DNA from: Paracoccaceae bacterium
GTDB lineage: Bacteria > Pseudomonadota > Alphaproteobacteria > Rhizobiales > Stappiaceae
DNA: 40,964 nucleotides
Reading direction: 5' to 3'
NCBI GenBank assembly: GCA_013373445.1
Contig: JABXHV010000081.1
Location: 1 to 40,964 of the forward strand
Each line of letters opens with the position of its first letter. The first letter of the stretch is position 1. Positions 16,211 to 26,474 of this stretch are shown here, in pieces. Under the pieces are notes generated by a model. The model had not been told where the DNA came from. It did not search any database and saw only the letters and a program-made list of their open reading frames with translations. Made by a program: the position numbers and the translations under genes.

Positions 16211-17236
16211 TTACCGCTTGCGATTCAGCTCTTCTTCATCAGGATCATCAGTCTCAGGATCGTACTCCGATGCATCGAACCCAAGAAGGTTCCATGTCTG
16301 CTGCATATGCGGAGGCAGCGGAGCGGAGACGTCGATGACACCGTGTCCGGAAGGATGCGGAATTCGAATGCGGCGCGCCAGCAGATGCAAACGGTTTTGA
16401 ATACCGCCTGGCAACTCCCAGTTTTCGATGTTGAAATACTTGTCGTCACCAATGATCGGACACCCGATATGGGCAGCATGCGCACGAAGCTGGTGTGTTC
16501 GGCCTGTAATCGGTTTCAGCGTCACCCAGGATAATTTCTGCGCCGATTGTTCAAACACCGAATAAAGCGACACGGCATGCTGCGCATCATCCTTGCGAGA
16601 ACGCACGACCTGCATGCGCTCCTCTTCTTCATCACGGGTCAGAAAGGTCGAGATGCGGCCCTGCTTCGGCTTTGGAACACCGGCGAGCATCGCCCAATAC
16701 ACCTTTTGGGTGTTGCGATGCCGGAACGCCTTGGTCAGCTCCTGCGCGGAGCGCCGGGTCTTCGCCACAAGAATGATGCCGGAGGTTTCGCGGTCAAGAC
16801 GATGCACCAGCCGCGGTTTGTCGCCCTTACGATCCGCAAAAGCTTCCAACATACCATCGAGGTGCCGCTTGAGCCCTGAACCACCCTGCACGGCGAGACC
16901 GGCCGGCTTGTTCAGCACCATCACATGACTGTCCTCAAACAACATCATGTCCTCGACAGCCTTGCGGTCATCATCAATCAGCTTGGTGGACTTTGGCCGT
17001 GCATTTTTCTTGTCATCGGCCGAAAATTCGATACCGAGCGGCGGCACACGCACCACCTGACCCTTGGCAATCCGTGTCGCACTGTCGGCTCGTTTGCCAT
17101 CGAGGCGCACCTGCCCCGTTCGCAGAAGTTTTTGCAAACGGCCGAAACCGAGGCCAGGAAAATGTGACTTGAACCAACGGTCAAGGCGCATGCCTGCTTC
17201 GTCAGCAGTCACTGTTTTTTGTTCTATACCGGACAT
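16211..17236 (-). CDS. RluC/RluD-type 23S rRNA pseudouridine synthase
   Basis: The enzyme isomerises uridine to pseudouridine in rRNA. The 341-residue protein has an N-terminal S4 RNA-binding domain (about residues 15-70, MRLDRWFKSHFPGLGFGRLQKLLRTGQVRLDG) and the RluA-family catalytic domain with Asp148 in HRLDRETSG, followed by KVYWAMLAG and GRTHQLRAHAAHIG. The overall layout fits RluC (sites 955/2504/2580 in E. coli), but the exact sites cannot be read from sequence. An acidic tail (EYDPETDDPDEEEL) ends the protein. The fluoride channel gene crcB lies just upstream on the same strand. Confidence 0.92.
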   Translation of the reverse strand: MSGIEQKTVTADEAGMRLDRWFKSHFPGLGFGRLQKLLRTGQVRLDGKRADSATRIAKGQVVRVPPLGIEFSADDKKNARPKSTKLIDDDRKAVEDMMLFEDSHVMVLNKPAGLAVQGGSGLKRHLDGMLEAFADRKGDKPRLVHRLDRETSGIILVAKTRRSAQELTKAFRHRNTQKVYWAMLAGVPKPKQGRISTFLTRDEEEERMQVVRSRKDDAQHAVSLYSVFEQSAQKLSWVTLKPITGRTHQLRAHAAHIGCPIIGDDKYFNIENWELPGGIQNRLHLLARRIRIPHPSGHGVIDVSAPLPPHMQQTWNLLGFDASEYDPETDDPDEEELNRKR

Positions 17237-17383
17237 TCTTATCTCTCAGCGCGCCCATTCATCGGCTGCGCGATCTTGTAAAGGCCAACACGCATCGGCC
17301 AAATATTTCCCCGCGTATAGGCGGAATTCGACAAATTGGGAAGCATTTTCCCGTTTCAGGGTCAATGCACTCGCCAAAACAGC

Positions 17384-17767
17384 TCAGTTGGCAATGATGC
17401 GCACAAGGAACAATCCGATAAAGACGGCCACGATCGAAAGACCAACAGACAAGCCGACGTAGATCAACGCACTCGATGTAGCACCCTTTTCCCACAATAG
17501 TGCCGTATCAAGCGAAAACGCGGAAAAGGTCGTGAAACCACCCAGAAAACCTGTCGCGAACAGGTAGCGAAGGCTCTGCGCGCCTTCAATCTGGAACTTC
17601 ACCAGCCAGCCGATAAAAAGACCCATGATCAGCGAACCGACAACGTTTACCGTCAGGGTCCCAACCGGAAAGCCGGAACCGAACAAGCGCAACGACCATA
17701 GGCTGACCAGATGACGCCCACCGGCACCAAGACCACCGCCCAGCATGACAAGAAGCAAGTGTTTCAT
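17384..17767 (-). CDS. crcB: Fluoride channel CrcB/FluC
   Basis: Fluc proteins form dual-topology dimers that export fluoride passively. The 127-residue protein has four hydrophobic segments and the family motifs GGGLGAGGRHL, GTLTVNVVGSLIMG (with the pore Asn) and GFLGGFTTFSAFS (with the Phe box and polar track). I start at the ATG at 17767, preceded by GGGA. A further 27 bases upstream stay open but are not needed. No fluoride riboswitch is visible in the 65 bases upstream. Confidence 0.93.
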   Translation of the reverse strand: MKHLLLVMLGGGLGAGGRHLVSLWSLRLFGSGFPVGTLTVNVVGSLIMGLFIGWLVKFQIEGAQSLRYLFATGFLGGFTTFSAFSLDTALLWEKGATSSALIYVGLSVGLSIVAVFIGLFLVRIIAN

Positions 17768-17832
17768 GAAAATCCCAAATCTGTTCGTCGCCACAATGCC
17801 AGAGTCGGAAAAGAAGCGGTAGGCGCGCTGAC

Positions 17833-20166
17833 CTACAAATCACTCAAAACCTTGGCTTTCAGGTTCAAAATGGTTTCAGGACTTGCCCTCAACAACGGTT
17901 CTTCTTCTTCAAAAATCGCCTCGATCACTCGCCGGCGCAAGGCCTTGAACTTGGCCAATTCATCAAGACCTTCAACGTCGGCAACCGACAGAACGGTCGC
18001 AACCAGGCGCTCCGCAGCGCTTATCCGGCCACACAAATAATCATGTTCCCGCGAAGCGCGATTGAAGAAAGCTCCGAACGACATCAATTCTGCTCCCTTC
18101 AAACGATATCCGTCGTCCTTCAGAAACCCGGCATCCTTCGGACTGATGCGGGCAACGAGCGTTTCGCTGATTTCGGACACGTCATGCGACTGGACCACCG
18201 GCAACGTTGCCAGATCAAAGAAGGCAAAGCCGATCCATGCATTCAGAAGCTCCCGATAGCAATTCTCCGGCAACAGCTCCGCTGCCAGACTTGCAAACAG
18301 GTCGTCATGCAAATGATCCAGATCTTCCAGTCCCATCAAGCGTTCGAGCATCGAAAACGCCAAGGTGATGTCCCGGCGCCGCGCATCATCAGCAAAACGG
18401 CTGGTTTGTGAGGCCAGCAGAGCCGCCATTTCACCAGTGTCACGGCCATAGAATGCCAGATCCCAGCGCTGCCCCAAATGCTCGATCTGCTCGTAAAGCA
18501 CGTGTTTCAGATGATCGAGTTTTTCCGGGTCACATTGCCCGCCCTTTCCGCTGCCATAGAAGCTATTCAGCTTGCGGACCGCAAATCTGAGACGGCGGAT
18601 GCGGTAGTCAACGTCAAGCCCCTCAAGAAACGAGATCAACGGCACCTGCGCGTTGGCATCCTCGTGCTGCGATGGATCAACAGACGGCAAGCAATTCGCC
18701 ACATGAGCAAACAGCCGATCACGGGTCACCTCGGCGCCTTCTCGCTCTCCGAGACGGGCGAGCAAGTCGGCGATCTGCTCGCCGATTAAATGCACTTTCA
18801 TCGAGCGATAGCTCAGATGCGCGTAACCGGCACGCGCAACCGCAGCAATATTGGCCCGTTCGCGGCATTCACCGACGCGCGATGCATTCAAGCCGCTACG
18901 CTTATCCAGGATACGAGCGACCTCATCGTCCACGATTGGCTCGACTGCAGCGATCATCTCCCCAATCCGACGTCCTTGTCGGTTCTTTTCTTCCACCCGC
19001 TTCAGATCATCGCTGATCGGCTCATTGCGCGGAATATAAGCCAGCGAGGCAAAAATGGTCTTGAAGAAGCCCGGCACTCCCTTGGCACCCTCCTCAAGAG
19101 CTCTTGGCGCGACCGGGTCAACATACACCAAACGTCGCGCAACCTTGCGCGAAGCCGGCCGACTACGGATCGCATTGATCACAGGCAAGAACGGCTTGTT
19201 CATGACCACAGATCCATCGACGAAATAGCGTGGTTGCGTCTCCTCCGCGGACCATTTCAAACCGGTTGTCTTGAAGTGCTCCCTATGTGGCCATTCTTGA
19301 TCACGATCTGCCAATACACCATCGATCTCAGCAAGGCTCGCAGGGTCAAAGGCACCAGGAAACGACGATGTGGCTCTGGCAGAAAACACCAGTTCCGGGA
19401 CACAGTCTGGACCAAGTTCGCTCTCCAGGCCCGCACGTGCTCGTCGCTTGGCAGAAAACTTCAGGACCCTGCGATGATCCTTTTCCTCAACAAGCGCCGG
19501 ATCAAAGATTTGAATCCGGCGCTTGTGTCCGGCGTAATCTGTCAATGTCACAAACAAGTCCAGTGTCTGGCCTTCCGGGATGAGAGAACGGCCTTCCACA
19601 TAGTGCCTGTCCATTGCCTTGCAGGCATCAAGCATCCAGCCGATGTAACGCGCACCGGAAAACGGTGGTTTGAACCAGGCAGCCTGCATAAAAAGACGCA
19701 GTTTCGAACGTGTTTCAGTGGACACACTTTTTTGTCCGAGCTGGCGTAGCAGCAGTCGTTCAAGCAACGGTCCCAGGCTCGACTTCAAAAGACGTCTTAC
19801 ACCGCCGCTGGGTGCGGTGAGCTTTGTGACATCAGCGTTTTCGAGCCAAAGGTCCCGGTGATCGTCGAGCGGCAGGTCATGGGCAATTGCTCGCGCCAAC
19901 ATGATCCCGTTGACACCGCCTGCGGACGCACCTGCGATGGCATCCACAACGATCTGCACGTCCACATACTCACAAAGAGCATCGAGTAGATCGCGATAGG
20001 CCTCTTCTGAAGGAGAAAGTTGTGACCTTGCGTCTTCTTGATCGGGTCCACGATGCGCCGACGCCTTGATCAGCTTCAAGACTTCGCGGCTAACCCCATG
20101 CATGTAGATCGCAAGCGACACGCCGCCGTAAAACACCAGCGCAAGCCTCAGCTCGGTCTTTTGCAT
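17833..20166 (-). CDS. Patatin-related lipase-like protein (DUF3376 type)
   Basis: The 777-residue protein has an N-terminal patatin phospholipase domain: LALVFYGGVSLAIYMHG (oxyanion loop), nucleophile Ser81 in GASAG, RATSSFPGAF, and catalytic Asp317 in FVDGS. A long helical C-terminal region of about 400 residues matches the patatin-related family with DUF3376. Such proteins hydrolyse acyl esters of lipids; the physiological substrate is unknown. No signal peptide is seen. The tail RVIEAIFEEEEPLLRASPETIL is acidic. A short stem (GTAGG/CCTAC) overlaps its stop codon. It is divergent from the SDR gene. Confidence 0.88.
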   Translation of the reverse strand: MQKTELRLALVFYGGVSLAIYMHGVSREVLKLIKASAHRGPDQEDARSQLSPSEEAYRDLLDALCEYVDVQIVVDAIAGASAGGVNGIMLARAIAHDLPLDDHRDLWLENADVTKLTAPSGGVRRLLKSSLGPLLERLLLRQLGQKSVSTETRSKLRLFMQAAWFKPPFSGARYIGWMLDACKAMDRHYVEGRSLIPEGQTLDLFVTLTDYAGHKRRIQIFDPALVEEKDHRRVLKFSAKRRARAGLESELGPDCVPELVFSARATSSFPGAFDPASLAEIDGVLADRDQEWPHREHFKTTGLKWSAEETQPRYFVDGSVVMNKPFLPVINAIRSRPASRKVARRLVYVDPVAPRALEEGAKGVPGFFKTIFASLAYIPRNEPISDDLKRVEEKNRQGRRIGEMIAAVEPIVDDEVARILDKRSGLNASRVGECRERANIAAVARAGYAHLSYRSMKVHLIGEQIADLLARLGEREGAEVTRDRLFAHVANCLPSVDPSQHEDANAQVPLISFLEGLDVDYRIRRLRFAVRKLNSFYGSGKGGQCDPEKLDHLKHVLYEQIEHLGQRWDLAFYGRDTGEMAALLASQTSRFADDARRRDITLAFSMLERLMGLEDLDHLHDDLFASLAAELLPENCYRELLNAWIGFAFFDLATLPVVQSHDVSEISETLVARISPKDAGFLKDDGYRLKGAELMSFGAFFNRASREHDYLCGRISAAERLVATVLSVADVEGLDELAKFKALRRRVIEAIFEEEEPLLRASPETILNLKAKVLSDL

Positions 20167-20505
20167 GAAAGCGGCCTTCCCTCTTCACCCCGGCCCCAAT
20201 GACCAGGATGAGATGATCTTGTTTTTGGACCTGCGACAATCCTGCGCAGGTCACCTGACCTTGAAAACCATAGTTCTCGAACCCAAGTCAATAATGCAAG
20301 GACAAACCCCTTGCCCGCCTTCATCCAAACGAGACGGATCTGACCTAAGACAATGAAGCTCCAAGGAGACTGTCTTTCAGGAAGGTCTTTCAAACGTTCC
20401 TCCTGGATCTCAATTCTCGACGTCACCGCTCTTGACGTTTCCCCACGTCCTCAAGCGGCAGATCAGTTTTCACGGGCCCATTGTTGCAACCGATACGAGG
20501 AAAAA
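20167..20505. other. Divergent intergenic region between patatin and SDR genes, with nested inverted repeats
   Basis: These 339 bases separate two divergent starts. No credible gene is seen. Between 20228 and 20261 two inverted repeats interlock: GACCTGCG-N9-CGCAGGTC (20228-20235, 20245-20252) and AGGTCA-CC-TGACCT (20248-20261). Their position 60-95 bases before the patatin start suits a regulator-binding site. Confidence 0.5.
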
Positions 20506-21258
20506 ATGTCCTACGATTTTCAAGGCAAAACAGTTCTGGTCACCGGCGGTGGCTCAGGAATCGGAGAGTTCAGTTCGAAAGATCTTGCCAAGGAAGGTGC
20601 CAACGTTGTCGTTGCCGATCTGTCTCTTGAGCATGCCGAGCGTGTTGTCCAGGAAATCAAATCCGCTGGCGGTGAAGCAACGGCGTTCAAAGTTGATGTA
20701 TCCGACCCAGCCTCAGCAAAGGCGATGGTCGATTTCACAATCAAGACCTACGGTTCGCTGGATGGCGCTGTGAACAATGCCGGAATCGGTGGTCCGGCAA
20801 AGAACACTGGCGACTACGAGCCTGATGAATGGCGTAAGGTCATGAGCGTCAACCTCGATGGTGTGTTCTATTGCCTGAAATACGAGCTGGAAGTCATGGA
20901 GAAAGCTGGAAAGGGCTCCATCGTCAATATGGCGTCCATTCTCGGCACAAACGGCTTTGCGACTGCCCCAGCATATGTGGCAGCAAAACACGGCGTCGTC
21001 GGCCTGACGAAAAACGCTGCCCTCGAGTATTCTGCCAAGGGCATCCGGGTCAACTCAATCGGACCTGGCTTCATCAAGACCCCCCTGCTCGAGCAGATGA
21101 ACAAGTCTCAGTTTGATGCGCTCACAAGCCTGCATCCGATTGGCCGTCTTGGTGAGCCTGAAGAAGTCGCTCAGCTGGCCACTTTCCTGTTGTCCGACAA
21201 GGCCAGTTTCATTACCGGCAGTTACCATCTCGTCGATGGCGCATACGCCGCGCAATAG
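20506..21258 (+). CDS. Short-chain dehydrogenase/reductase (SDR, classical)
   Basis: This is an NAD(P)-dependent oxidoreductase of unknown substrate. The 250-residue protein has TGGGSGIG (residues 13-20), the cofactor-selecting acidic Asp38 (VVADLS, which favours NAD(H)), NNAG (90-93), catalytic Ser144, Tyr157 and Lys161 (YVAAK), and the C-terminal GSYHLVDGAYAAQ. The ATG at 20506 follows GAGG with six bases between; the open frame back to 20353 is not supported by the family. It stands as a single gene, ending in a hairpin shared with the convergent rarA. Confidence 0.9.
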   Translation: MSYDFQGKTVLVTGGGSGIGEFSSKDLAKEGANVVVADLSLEHAERVVQEIKSAGGEATAFKVDVSDPASAKAMVDFTIKTYGSLDGAVNNAGIGGPAKNTGDYEPDEWRKVMSVNLDGVFYCLKYELEVMEKAGKGSIVNMASILGTNGFATAPAYVAAKHGVVGLTKNAALEYSAKGIRVNSIGPGFIKTPLLEQMNKSQFDALTSLHPIGRLGEPEEVAQLATFLLSDKASFITGSYHLVDGAYAAQ

Positions 21259-21277
21259 ATCAAAGCTTAGACGAATT

Positions 21278-21308
21278 CACGCCCACCAGTTCTCGACTGG
21301 CGGGCGTG
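21278..21308. terminator. Hairpin between convergent SDR and rarA genes
   Basis: CACGCCC-A-CCAGT and ACTGG-C-GGGCGTG form a thirteen-position stem with one mismatch and a five-base loop. It lies 20 bases after the SDR stop. No T-run follows on either strand, so its termination strength is uncertain. Confidence 0.5.
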
Positions 21309-21341
21309 CCAGCTTAAAGCCAGAGACGGTTTTGCAACGCA

Positions 21342-22655
21342 CTAACTGCGCCCTTGGCGCTCTTTTCGCAAACGATCCCAATATTCCAGTCGCTTGCGCA
21401 GATCCCGCTCAAAGCCGCGCTCAGGGGGATCGTAGTACGTCTGCCGTCCCATTTCCTCAGGGAAGTAATCCTGACCGGAGAACCCGTCAGGCGCGTCATG
21501 ATCGTACTGATACCCATCCCCGTAGCCTTCCTGCTTCATAAGCTTGGTTGGTGCGTTCAGGATGTGTTTGGGTGGTAGCAACGAGCCATGAGACTTCGCT
21601 GCCCTCACAGCGGCTTTATAGGCCGTATAAACACTATTCGATTTTGGTGCCGTTGCCAGATAGACAACCGTCTGGGCAAGCGCCAACTCTCCTTCAGGTG
21701 ATCCAAGCATCTGATAGGCGTCTCTCGAGGCGTTGGCTTGAACAAGCGCATTCGGGTCTGCGAGCCCAATATCTTCAACAGCCATCCGGATCAGGCGCCG
21801 CGCCATGTAAAGCGGATCTTCTCCGCCATCCAGCATCCGGCAGAACCAGTACAGCGCAGCATCAGGATCGGAGCCGCGCACAGATTTGTGCAACGCGGAT
21901 ATCAGATTGTAGTGTCCATCGGCACTCTTGTCGTAGATCGGCGCACGCCTTTGAACGATGTCCTGCAGCTGCTCGGCATCAAAGACTTCGTTTTCAGAGG
22001 AGGCACGCCAAACATCTTCAGCCAGGGTCAAGGCAGAACGTCCGTCCCCATCGGCCATCCGGATCAACACCTGACGTGCGTCTTCGTCGAGCGGCAGCGC
22101 CTTGCCTTCCACTTCCTCTGCGCGAAGCAGAAGTTTTTCCAGCGCTTCGCGGTTCAAGGAGTGGAATGTCATGACATGAGAGCGTGACAGAAGCGCCGCA
22201 TTCAACTCAAACGATGGGTTTTCTGTGGTGGCTCCCACGAGTGTGATCGTCCCATCTTCCATGACCGGCAGGAAGCTGTCCTGTTGTGCACGATTGAAGC
22301 GATGAATCTCGTCAACAAAGAGCAATGTCGCCTTGCCGGTCGACCGACGGCCGCGCGCAAGCTCAAAGACCTTTTTGAGATCCGCGACGCCGGTAAAAAT
22401 CGCTGAGACCTGCTCAAATGCCAGATCCGTTTCACTCGCCAAAAGGCGCGCAATCGTGGTTTTTCCTGTTCCCGGAGGTCCCCAGAAAACCAACGAACCA
22501 AGCGTCCGAGTTCGAAGCATGCGGGACAATGTACCCTCAGGCCCCAAAAGATGTTCCTGTCCCACCACATCGGCCAGTTTGGCCGGCCGCATTCGGTCCG
22601 CAAGTGGGCGTGGAGCCTGATCGGCCAGTCCCGACGCCTGAAACAGGTCACTCAT
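21342..22655 (-). CDS. rarA: Replication-associated recombination protein RarA (MgsA)
   Basis: RarA is a AAA+ ATPase related to clamp loaders that acts at stalled replication forks. The 437-residue protein has Walker [10 protein letters not shown] (59-67), Walker [10 protein letters not shown] (Asp115, Glu116), sensor 1 GATTENPSF, and the C-terminal tetramerisation domain with [32 protein letters not shown]. It begins 11 bases after the stop of the Deg protease gene, so the two form an operon. Confidence 0.95.
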   Translation of the reverse strand: MSDLFQASGLADQAPRPLADRMRPAKLADVVGQEHLLGPEGTLSRMLRTRTLGSLVFWGPPGTGKTTIARLLASETDLAFEQVSAIFTGVADLKKVFELARGRRSTGKATLLFVDEIHRFNRAQQDSFLPVMEDGTITLVGATTENPSFELNAALLSRSHVMTFHSLNREALEKLLLRAEEVEGKALPLDEDARQVLIRMADGDGRSALTLAEDVWRASSENEVFDAEQLQDIVQRRAPIYDKSADGHYNLISALHKSVRGSDPDAALYWFCRMLDGGEDPLYMARRLIRMAVEDIGLADPNALVQANASRDAYQMLGSPEGELALAQTVVYLATAPKSNSVYTAYKAAVRAAKSHGSLLPPKHILNAPTKLMKQEGYGDGYQYDHDAPDGFSGQDYFPEEMGRQTYYDPPERGFERDLRKRLEYWDRLRKERQGRS

Positions 22656-22666
22656 TGGCGTGCTTC

Positions 22667-24133
22667 CTAGCCTCTTAGGGCAATGCTTGAGATCTTGCCA
22701 TCCCGCTCGATTTCCAAACGCCAGACCTGAGGCCTGCTTCTGGAAACCTTTTCCAATTGCTTTGTCGCTGTAATCTCGAGCTTGTTGATGGTTCGGATAA
22801 TATCACCAGCTGCAAGCCCAACGCGATCAGCTGTGCTGCCGGCCTGAACACTGGCAACAACAACGCCGCTCGGATTGCCCTCCAACCGCAATTCATCAGC
22901 AACCGCCGGGGACAGGTTCATGACCGTAGCCCCCTGGAAAGGAGACCGGTCCTTCAGAACACGCGCATCGCGCGGTACAGTCTCTGGAGCCGGCACAAGC
23001 GCAACATCCAAAGACAGCTGCTTGCCACCACGCAAAATCGTAAAATGTGAGGCCTCACCCAGTTGCTTCGTCGCAAACCGGTAGCCAAAGCTGTCAGGAT
23101 CCTGAACATCCTTGCCGTCAATTGCAATCACCAGATCACTGACACGAAGGCCTGCCTTTTGAGCAGGCGAGCCATCATAGACGTTGGCGATCAAGACACC
23201 TTGCGGTCGCTCCAATCCAAGCGCATTGGCAATCTCGGCGCTCACAAGCTGAACGCGCGCTCCAAGCCATGGACGTTGAACCGTGCCGCCCTGTCCAGCT
23301 GCTGCAGCTACGAACTGCGCCATGTGGGCCGGGATCGCAAAGCCGATGCCGTTTGACCCACCCGAGCGAGAGAAAATCGCCGTGTTGATCCCGACGAGAT
23401 GCCCGGACATATCCACCAGCGCACCGCCAGAATTACCCGGATTGATGGCCGCATCTGTTTGAATGAAAAACTGGTAGTCGCTGACACCAACACGCGTACG
23501 GGCAAGCGCAGAAACAATCCCTTGCGTTACCGTCTGGCCAACACCAAACGGGTTACCAATGGCCAGAACAATATCGCCGACGTCCAGACTGTCGGAATCG
23601 GCGAAAGGAACGTAGGCAAAAGGGCCCTCACCCTTAATTTTCAATACAGCAAGGTCCGTGCGCTCATCTTTCAAAATGATCTCGGCATCAAACTCCCGGC
23701 GGTCGTTCAAGGCAACGCGGACCTCGTCTGCATCTTCGATCACATGATAGTTCGTGATCACCGTACCTTCGGCTGAAATCATGACGCCGGATCCCAGCGA
23801 TGATTCAACCCGTTCACGAGGCTGACCGAAACTCTGGCCGCGCTCACCGAAAAAGCGGCGAAAGAACGGATCGTTGAAAAAGGGAGACAAACCACGTTGT
23901 TGTTGAACAACCTTGCGGCTTGCATAGACATTGACGACAGCCGGTGCGACGCGCTTGACGATTGGCGCAAAGGACAGCTTCAGTTCTCCGGTAGAACTTG
24001 GAACAACGCGGTTTCCCGCATCGACCGTATCGGCCAGAGTTGAGTGAGGAGACATCGTCACCATCCCGCTCAGCACCAAGCTCAAAAGCCCGACGAAAAG
24101 CCTTTTGAATCCGGATGAGTGTCTAGCTGACAT
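22667..24133 (-). CDS. Periplasmic Do-type serine protease (DegP/DegQ family)
   Basis: This is a trypsin-like protease and chaperone for misfolded envelope proteins. The 488-residue protein has a signal peptide (residues 1-34, cleavage near LADT), the catalytic triad His130 (TNYHVIEDADE), Asp160 (ERTDLAVLKI) and Ser235 (NPGNSGGALVD), and two PDZ domains (about 270-365 and 390-480). A short Q-linker with an aromatic loop (SPFFNDPFFRRFFGE) precedes the protease core, as in DegP/DegS-like LA loops. A good AGGAG lies seven bases upstream of the ATG. Whether it is DegP or DegQ cannot be said. It leads the rarA operon. Confidence 0.94.
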   Translation of the reverse strand: MSARHSSGFKRLFVGLLSLVLSGMVTMSPHSTLADTVDAGNRVVPSSTGELKLSFAPIVKRVAPAVVNVYASRKVVQQQRGLSPFFNDPFFRRFFGERGQSFGQPRERVESSLGSGVMISAEGTVITNYHVIEDADEVRVALNDRREFDAEIILKDERTDLAVLKIKGEGPFAYVPFADSDSLDVGDIVLAIGNPFGVGQTVTQGIVSALARTRVGVSDYQFFIQTDAAINPGNSGGALVDMSGHLVGINTAIFSRSGGSNGIGFAIPAHMAQFVAAAAGQGGTVQRPWLGARVQLVSAEIANALGLERPQGVLIANVYDGSPAQKAGLRVSDLVIAIDGKDVQDPDSFGYRFATKQLGEASHFTILRGGKQLSLDVALVPAPETVPRDARVLKDRSPFQGATVMNLSPAVADELRLEGNPSGVVVASVQAGSTADRVGLAAGDIIRTINKLEITATKQLEKVSRSRPQVWRLEIERDGKISSIALRG

Positions 24134-24231
24134 TTGATCGCTCCTGTTGTGGCCGAATCTATGTATTGGACCATGGGTCTACATGCCAGATAGGAACAAA
24201 AAGAGGCAATCCCAAGATGCAGGCATTGCAA

Positions 24232-24261
24232 AAGAAAACAGCCGCCAAAACCGGCGACTGT
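24232..24261 (-). terminator. Intrinsic terminator after the chemotaxis receptor gene
   Basis: On the minus strand ACAGTCGCC pairs with GGCGGCTGT (one G-T pair) around GGTTTT, followed by TTCTTTT. It lies 33 bases after the stop codon. Confidence 0.75.
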
Positions 24262-24293
24262 TCCAAATCTTTATAACTTTAAGGTCCTGAAGA

Positions 24294-26474
24294 TCAGGCT
24301 GTACGTACCTGCTGCAGGAAGCTGCGCACTTCCTGATCAAGGTGCGTAGATTGATCTGCCAGTTCCATGACCTTGCGAGCAAACATCTCTGCAGCTTCAT
24401 TGGATTTCTGAGAAATCTCGTTCACACTGCCGATGTCCTCGGACACGCGCGATGTTCCCTGTGCCGCACGCTGAGTGTTTTCGGCAATGCCCTGGGTCGC
24501 AAAGCTCTGCTCTGTCACAGCAGCAGACACATCCGTCACTGAGCTGGTGATCTCATTGATCGTGGACTGAATGTCACCAATAGCTGCAACCGCATCATCG
24601 GTCGCACCGCGAATGGCATCAATCTGGCTCTGGATTTCACCCGTCGCCTTGCCGGTCTGGGAAGCCAGTTCCTTGACCTCAGAGGCCACAACCGCAAAGC
24701 CTTTGCCAGCTTCACCTGCACGCGCCGCCTCAATGGTGGCGTTCAAGGCCAGAAGGTTGGTCTGATCTGCGATATCGCTGATCATTGTCACAACTTCACC
24801 GATGCGATTTGCAGCTTCAGCCAGCGAACGAACAGTACCGTTCGTCGCTTCAGCCCGCTCTGTGGCAGTCTTGGCAACCGTCGATGAACGTTCAATCAGG
24901 GAAGAGATTTCCTGAATGGAGCTGGAAAGCTGATCCGATGCAGACGCGATAGACTGCACTTCTTCCATCGCTTCGCTGGAAACTTCGGCGGCCCGTGTAG
25001 AACGCGCACCGGAGTCGGCGGTCATCTGCTGCATATCTTCAGCCGATTGACGAAGCAGGTTGACGGACTGGGTAACACCTTCAACCACTTGGCCAACGGT
25101 TGACTCAAAATCCGCAGCCAGGTCATCAAGAATTTGCTTGCGTTGTTCTGCCTGCTGTTCAGCTGACTTGGCATCTGCCGCCGCACGTTCTTCCTGCTCT
25201 TCGACAGCATTCTGACGGATTTTCAAGACTGCCCGTCCAATGTCGCCGATCTCGTCGCCACGTGAGGCTGCACGAATTTCGGCGCTCGTGTCGCCATCAG
25301 CAATCGCTTCCAAAGCACGCACGAGCCCATTCAAAGGCCGTGTGATGGAGCGCGAGAAGAACAGCGCAATCACAGCGGCAATTGCGACCGTGATCAACAA
25401 CGACCAGATCATCGCATCGCGCATCTCATAGACGCTTGCCAGTGTTTCAGACAATTCACGTTCCACAACAATTGCGAGGGTTTGGTCTGCATATTTAACG
25501 GGTTCTGCAACGGTGAAGTAGCTAACGCCGGCGGCATCCTGCGAAACACCTGCGCCAAGCTTGCCGGCAAGCGCATCAGTGATTTGCTCGCTCTTCTTTT
25601 GCATATTGAGTGCTGTTGGCTCAGAGCTACCAGGCATGTTGGTGAGAACGTTGTTTGATGCGTCGACCATGAACGCAACACCGGACTCTCCGAGGCCATC
25701 GCGATCATTGACCACCTGCCCCAGGAAGTTGGCGTCCAGGCGTACGATCACGACACCGACAAGCTCGTCGCCAACAAACTTCTTCTGGTAAACTGGCTCT
25801 GCAATAAAGGCCGCCGCTTCTCCGGTCAGAGAGTATTTCTCGAAATCGGAATAAATCTGAACACCTTTTTCGCTAGCCAATGCCTGTTCGTACACTGCGC
25901 CGACGCCTGTGTCCTTCAACGGTCCCGTCTTGATATTCTGAAGGAATTCACCCGATTTTGTGACTGTATAAAGAACAGTGCCATCCAGATCCACAAACAT
26001 CAGATCCGCATAACCGCCGGTCCGCCAGGATGACAGGAAGCTTCCATGAACTTCAGAATGGCGCCAGGAGTACATACTCTTGTTATCATTCCCGGTCAGC
26101 TCGGCACGTTCGAGAGCCGTACTGCCTTCTGGCTGATAGTAAGCCAGAAGTTCAGGCTTATCACGGTCCAACGACTGCAGCGCAGTCTTGATATCGGTGA
26201 ATACAAGCGTAGCTGCTGCACCGGATGCGGTCGAACCAATGGTTCCGGACAAACGGTCAAGTCTCGTCTGGATCAAACCTTTGCGGGAATGGGTAATAAG
26301 GGCGAGTTCACGCTCAGCGGCCTGCTCCATACCAGAGCGCGCCTCAACGTACCCACCAATACCAACGGCGACACTCGCTGCGAGCGTCAAGCCTACCATG
26401 ATCGCAGGTACTACGACCGATAGCTTGAAAAGGCCCTTTTTTCCCCCGACCTTTTTCGTGGTGTTTTTTTGCAC
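24294..26474 (-). CDS. Methyl-accepting chemotaxis protein with periplasmic sensor domain
   Basis: This is a transmembrane receptor that controls the CheA kinase. I start it at GTG 26474 (five bases after GGAGG), giving 726 residues; a longer open frame to 26600 would begin near the rplQ terminator. Order: TM1 (about residues 17-45), a Cache-like periplasmic domain to about 345 (phrases [15 protein letters not shown] and [16 protein letters not shown]), TM2 ([17 protein letters not shown]), HAMP ([22 protein letters not shown]), a coiled linker, and the signalling tip [21 protein letters not shown]. No C-terminal CheR-binding pentapeptide is seen. The ligand is unknown. Confidence 0.92.
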   Translation of the reverse strand: MQKNTTKKVGGKKGLFKLSVVVPAIMVGLTLAASVAVGIGGYVEARSGMEQAAERELALITHSRKGLIQTRLDRLSGTIGSTASGAAATLVFTDIKTALQSLDRDKPELLAYYQPEGSTALERAELTGNDNKSMYSWRHSEVHGSFLSSWRTGGYADLMFVDLDGTVLYTVTKSGEFLQNIKTGPLKDTGVGAVYEQALASEKGVQIYSDFEKYSLTGEAAAFIAEPVYQKKFVGDELVGVVIVRLDANFLGQVVNDRDGLGESGVAFMVDASNNVLTNMPGSSEPTALNMQKKSEQITDALAGKLGAGVSQDAAGVSYFTVAEPVKYADQTLAIVVERELSETLASVYEMRDAMIWSLLITVAIAAVIALFFSRSITRPLNGLVRALEAIADGDTSAEIRAASRGDEIGDIGRAVLKIRQNAVEEQEERAAADAKSAEQQAEQRKQILDDLAADFESTVGQVVEGVTQSVNLLRQSAEDMQQMTADSGARSTRAAEVSSEAMEEVQSIASASDQLSSSIQEISSLIERSSTVAKTATERAEATNGTVRSLAEAANRIGEVVTMISDIADQTNLLALNATIEAARAGEAGKGFAVVASEVKELASQTGKATGEIQSQIDAIRGATDDAVAAIGDIQSTINEITSSVTDVSAAVTEQSFATQGIAENTQRAAQGTSRVSEDIGSVNEISQKSNEAAEMFARKVMELADQSTHLDQEVRSFLQQVRTA

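Noticed and set aside
17768-17832. Possible fluoride riboswitch before crcB
   Set aside because: I looked for the conserved fluoride aptamer blocks (GGNGATGG and CCTAC-type pairing) and do not see them in this short gap.
18790-19749. 319-residue open frame on the + strand inside the patatin gene
   Set aside because: It is antisense to a conserved coding region, cysteine- and arginine-rich without a family pattern. It is a shadow frame.
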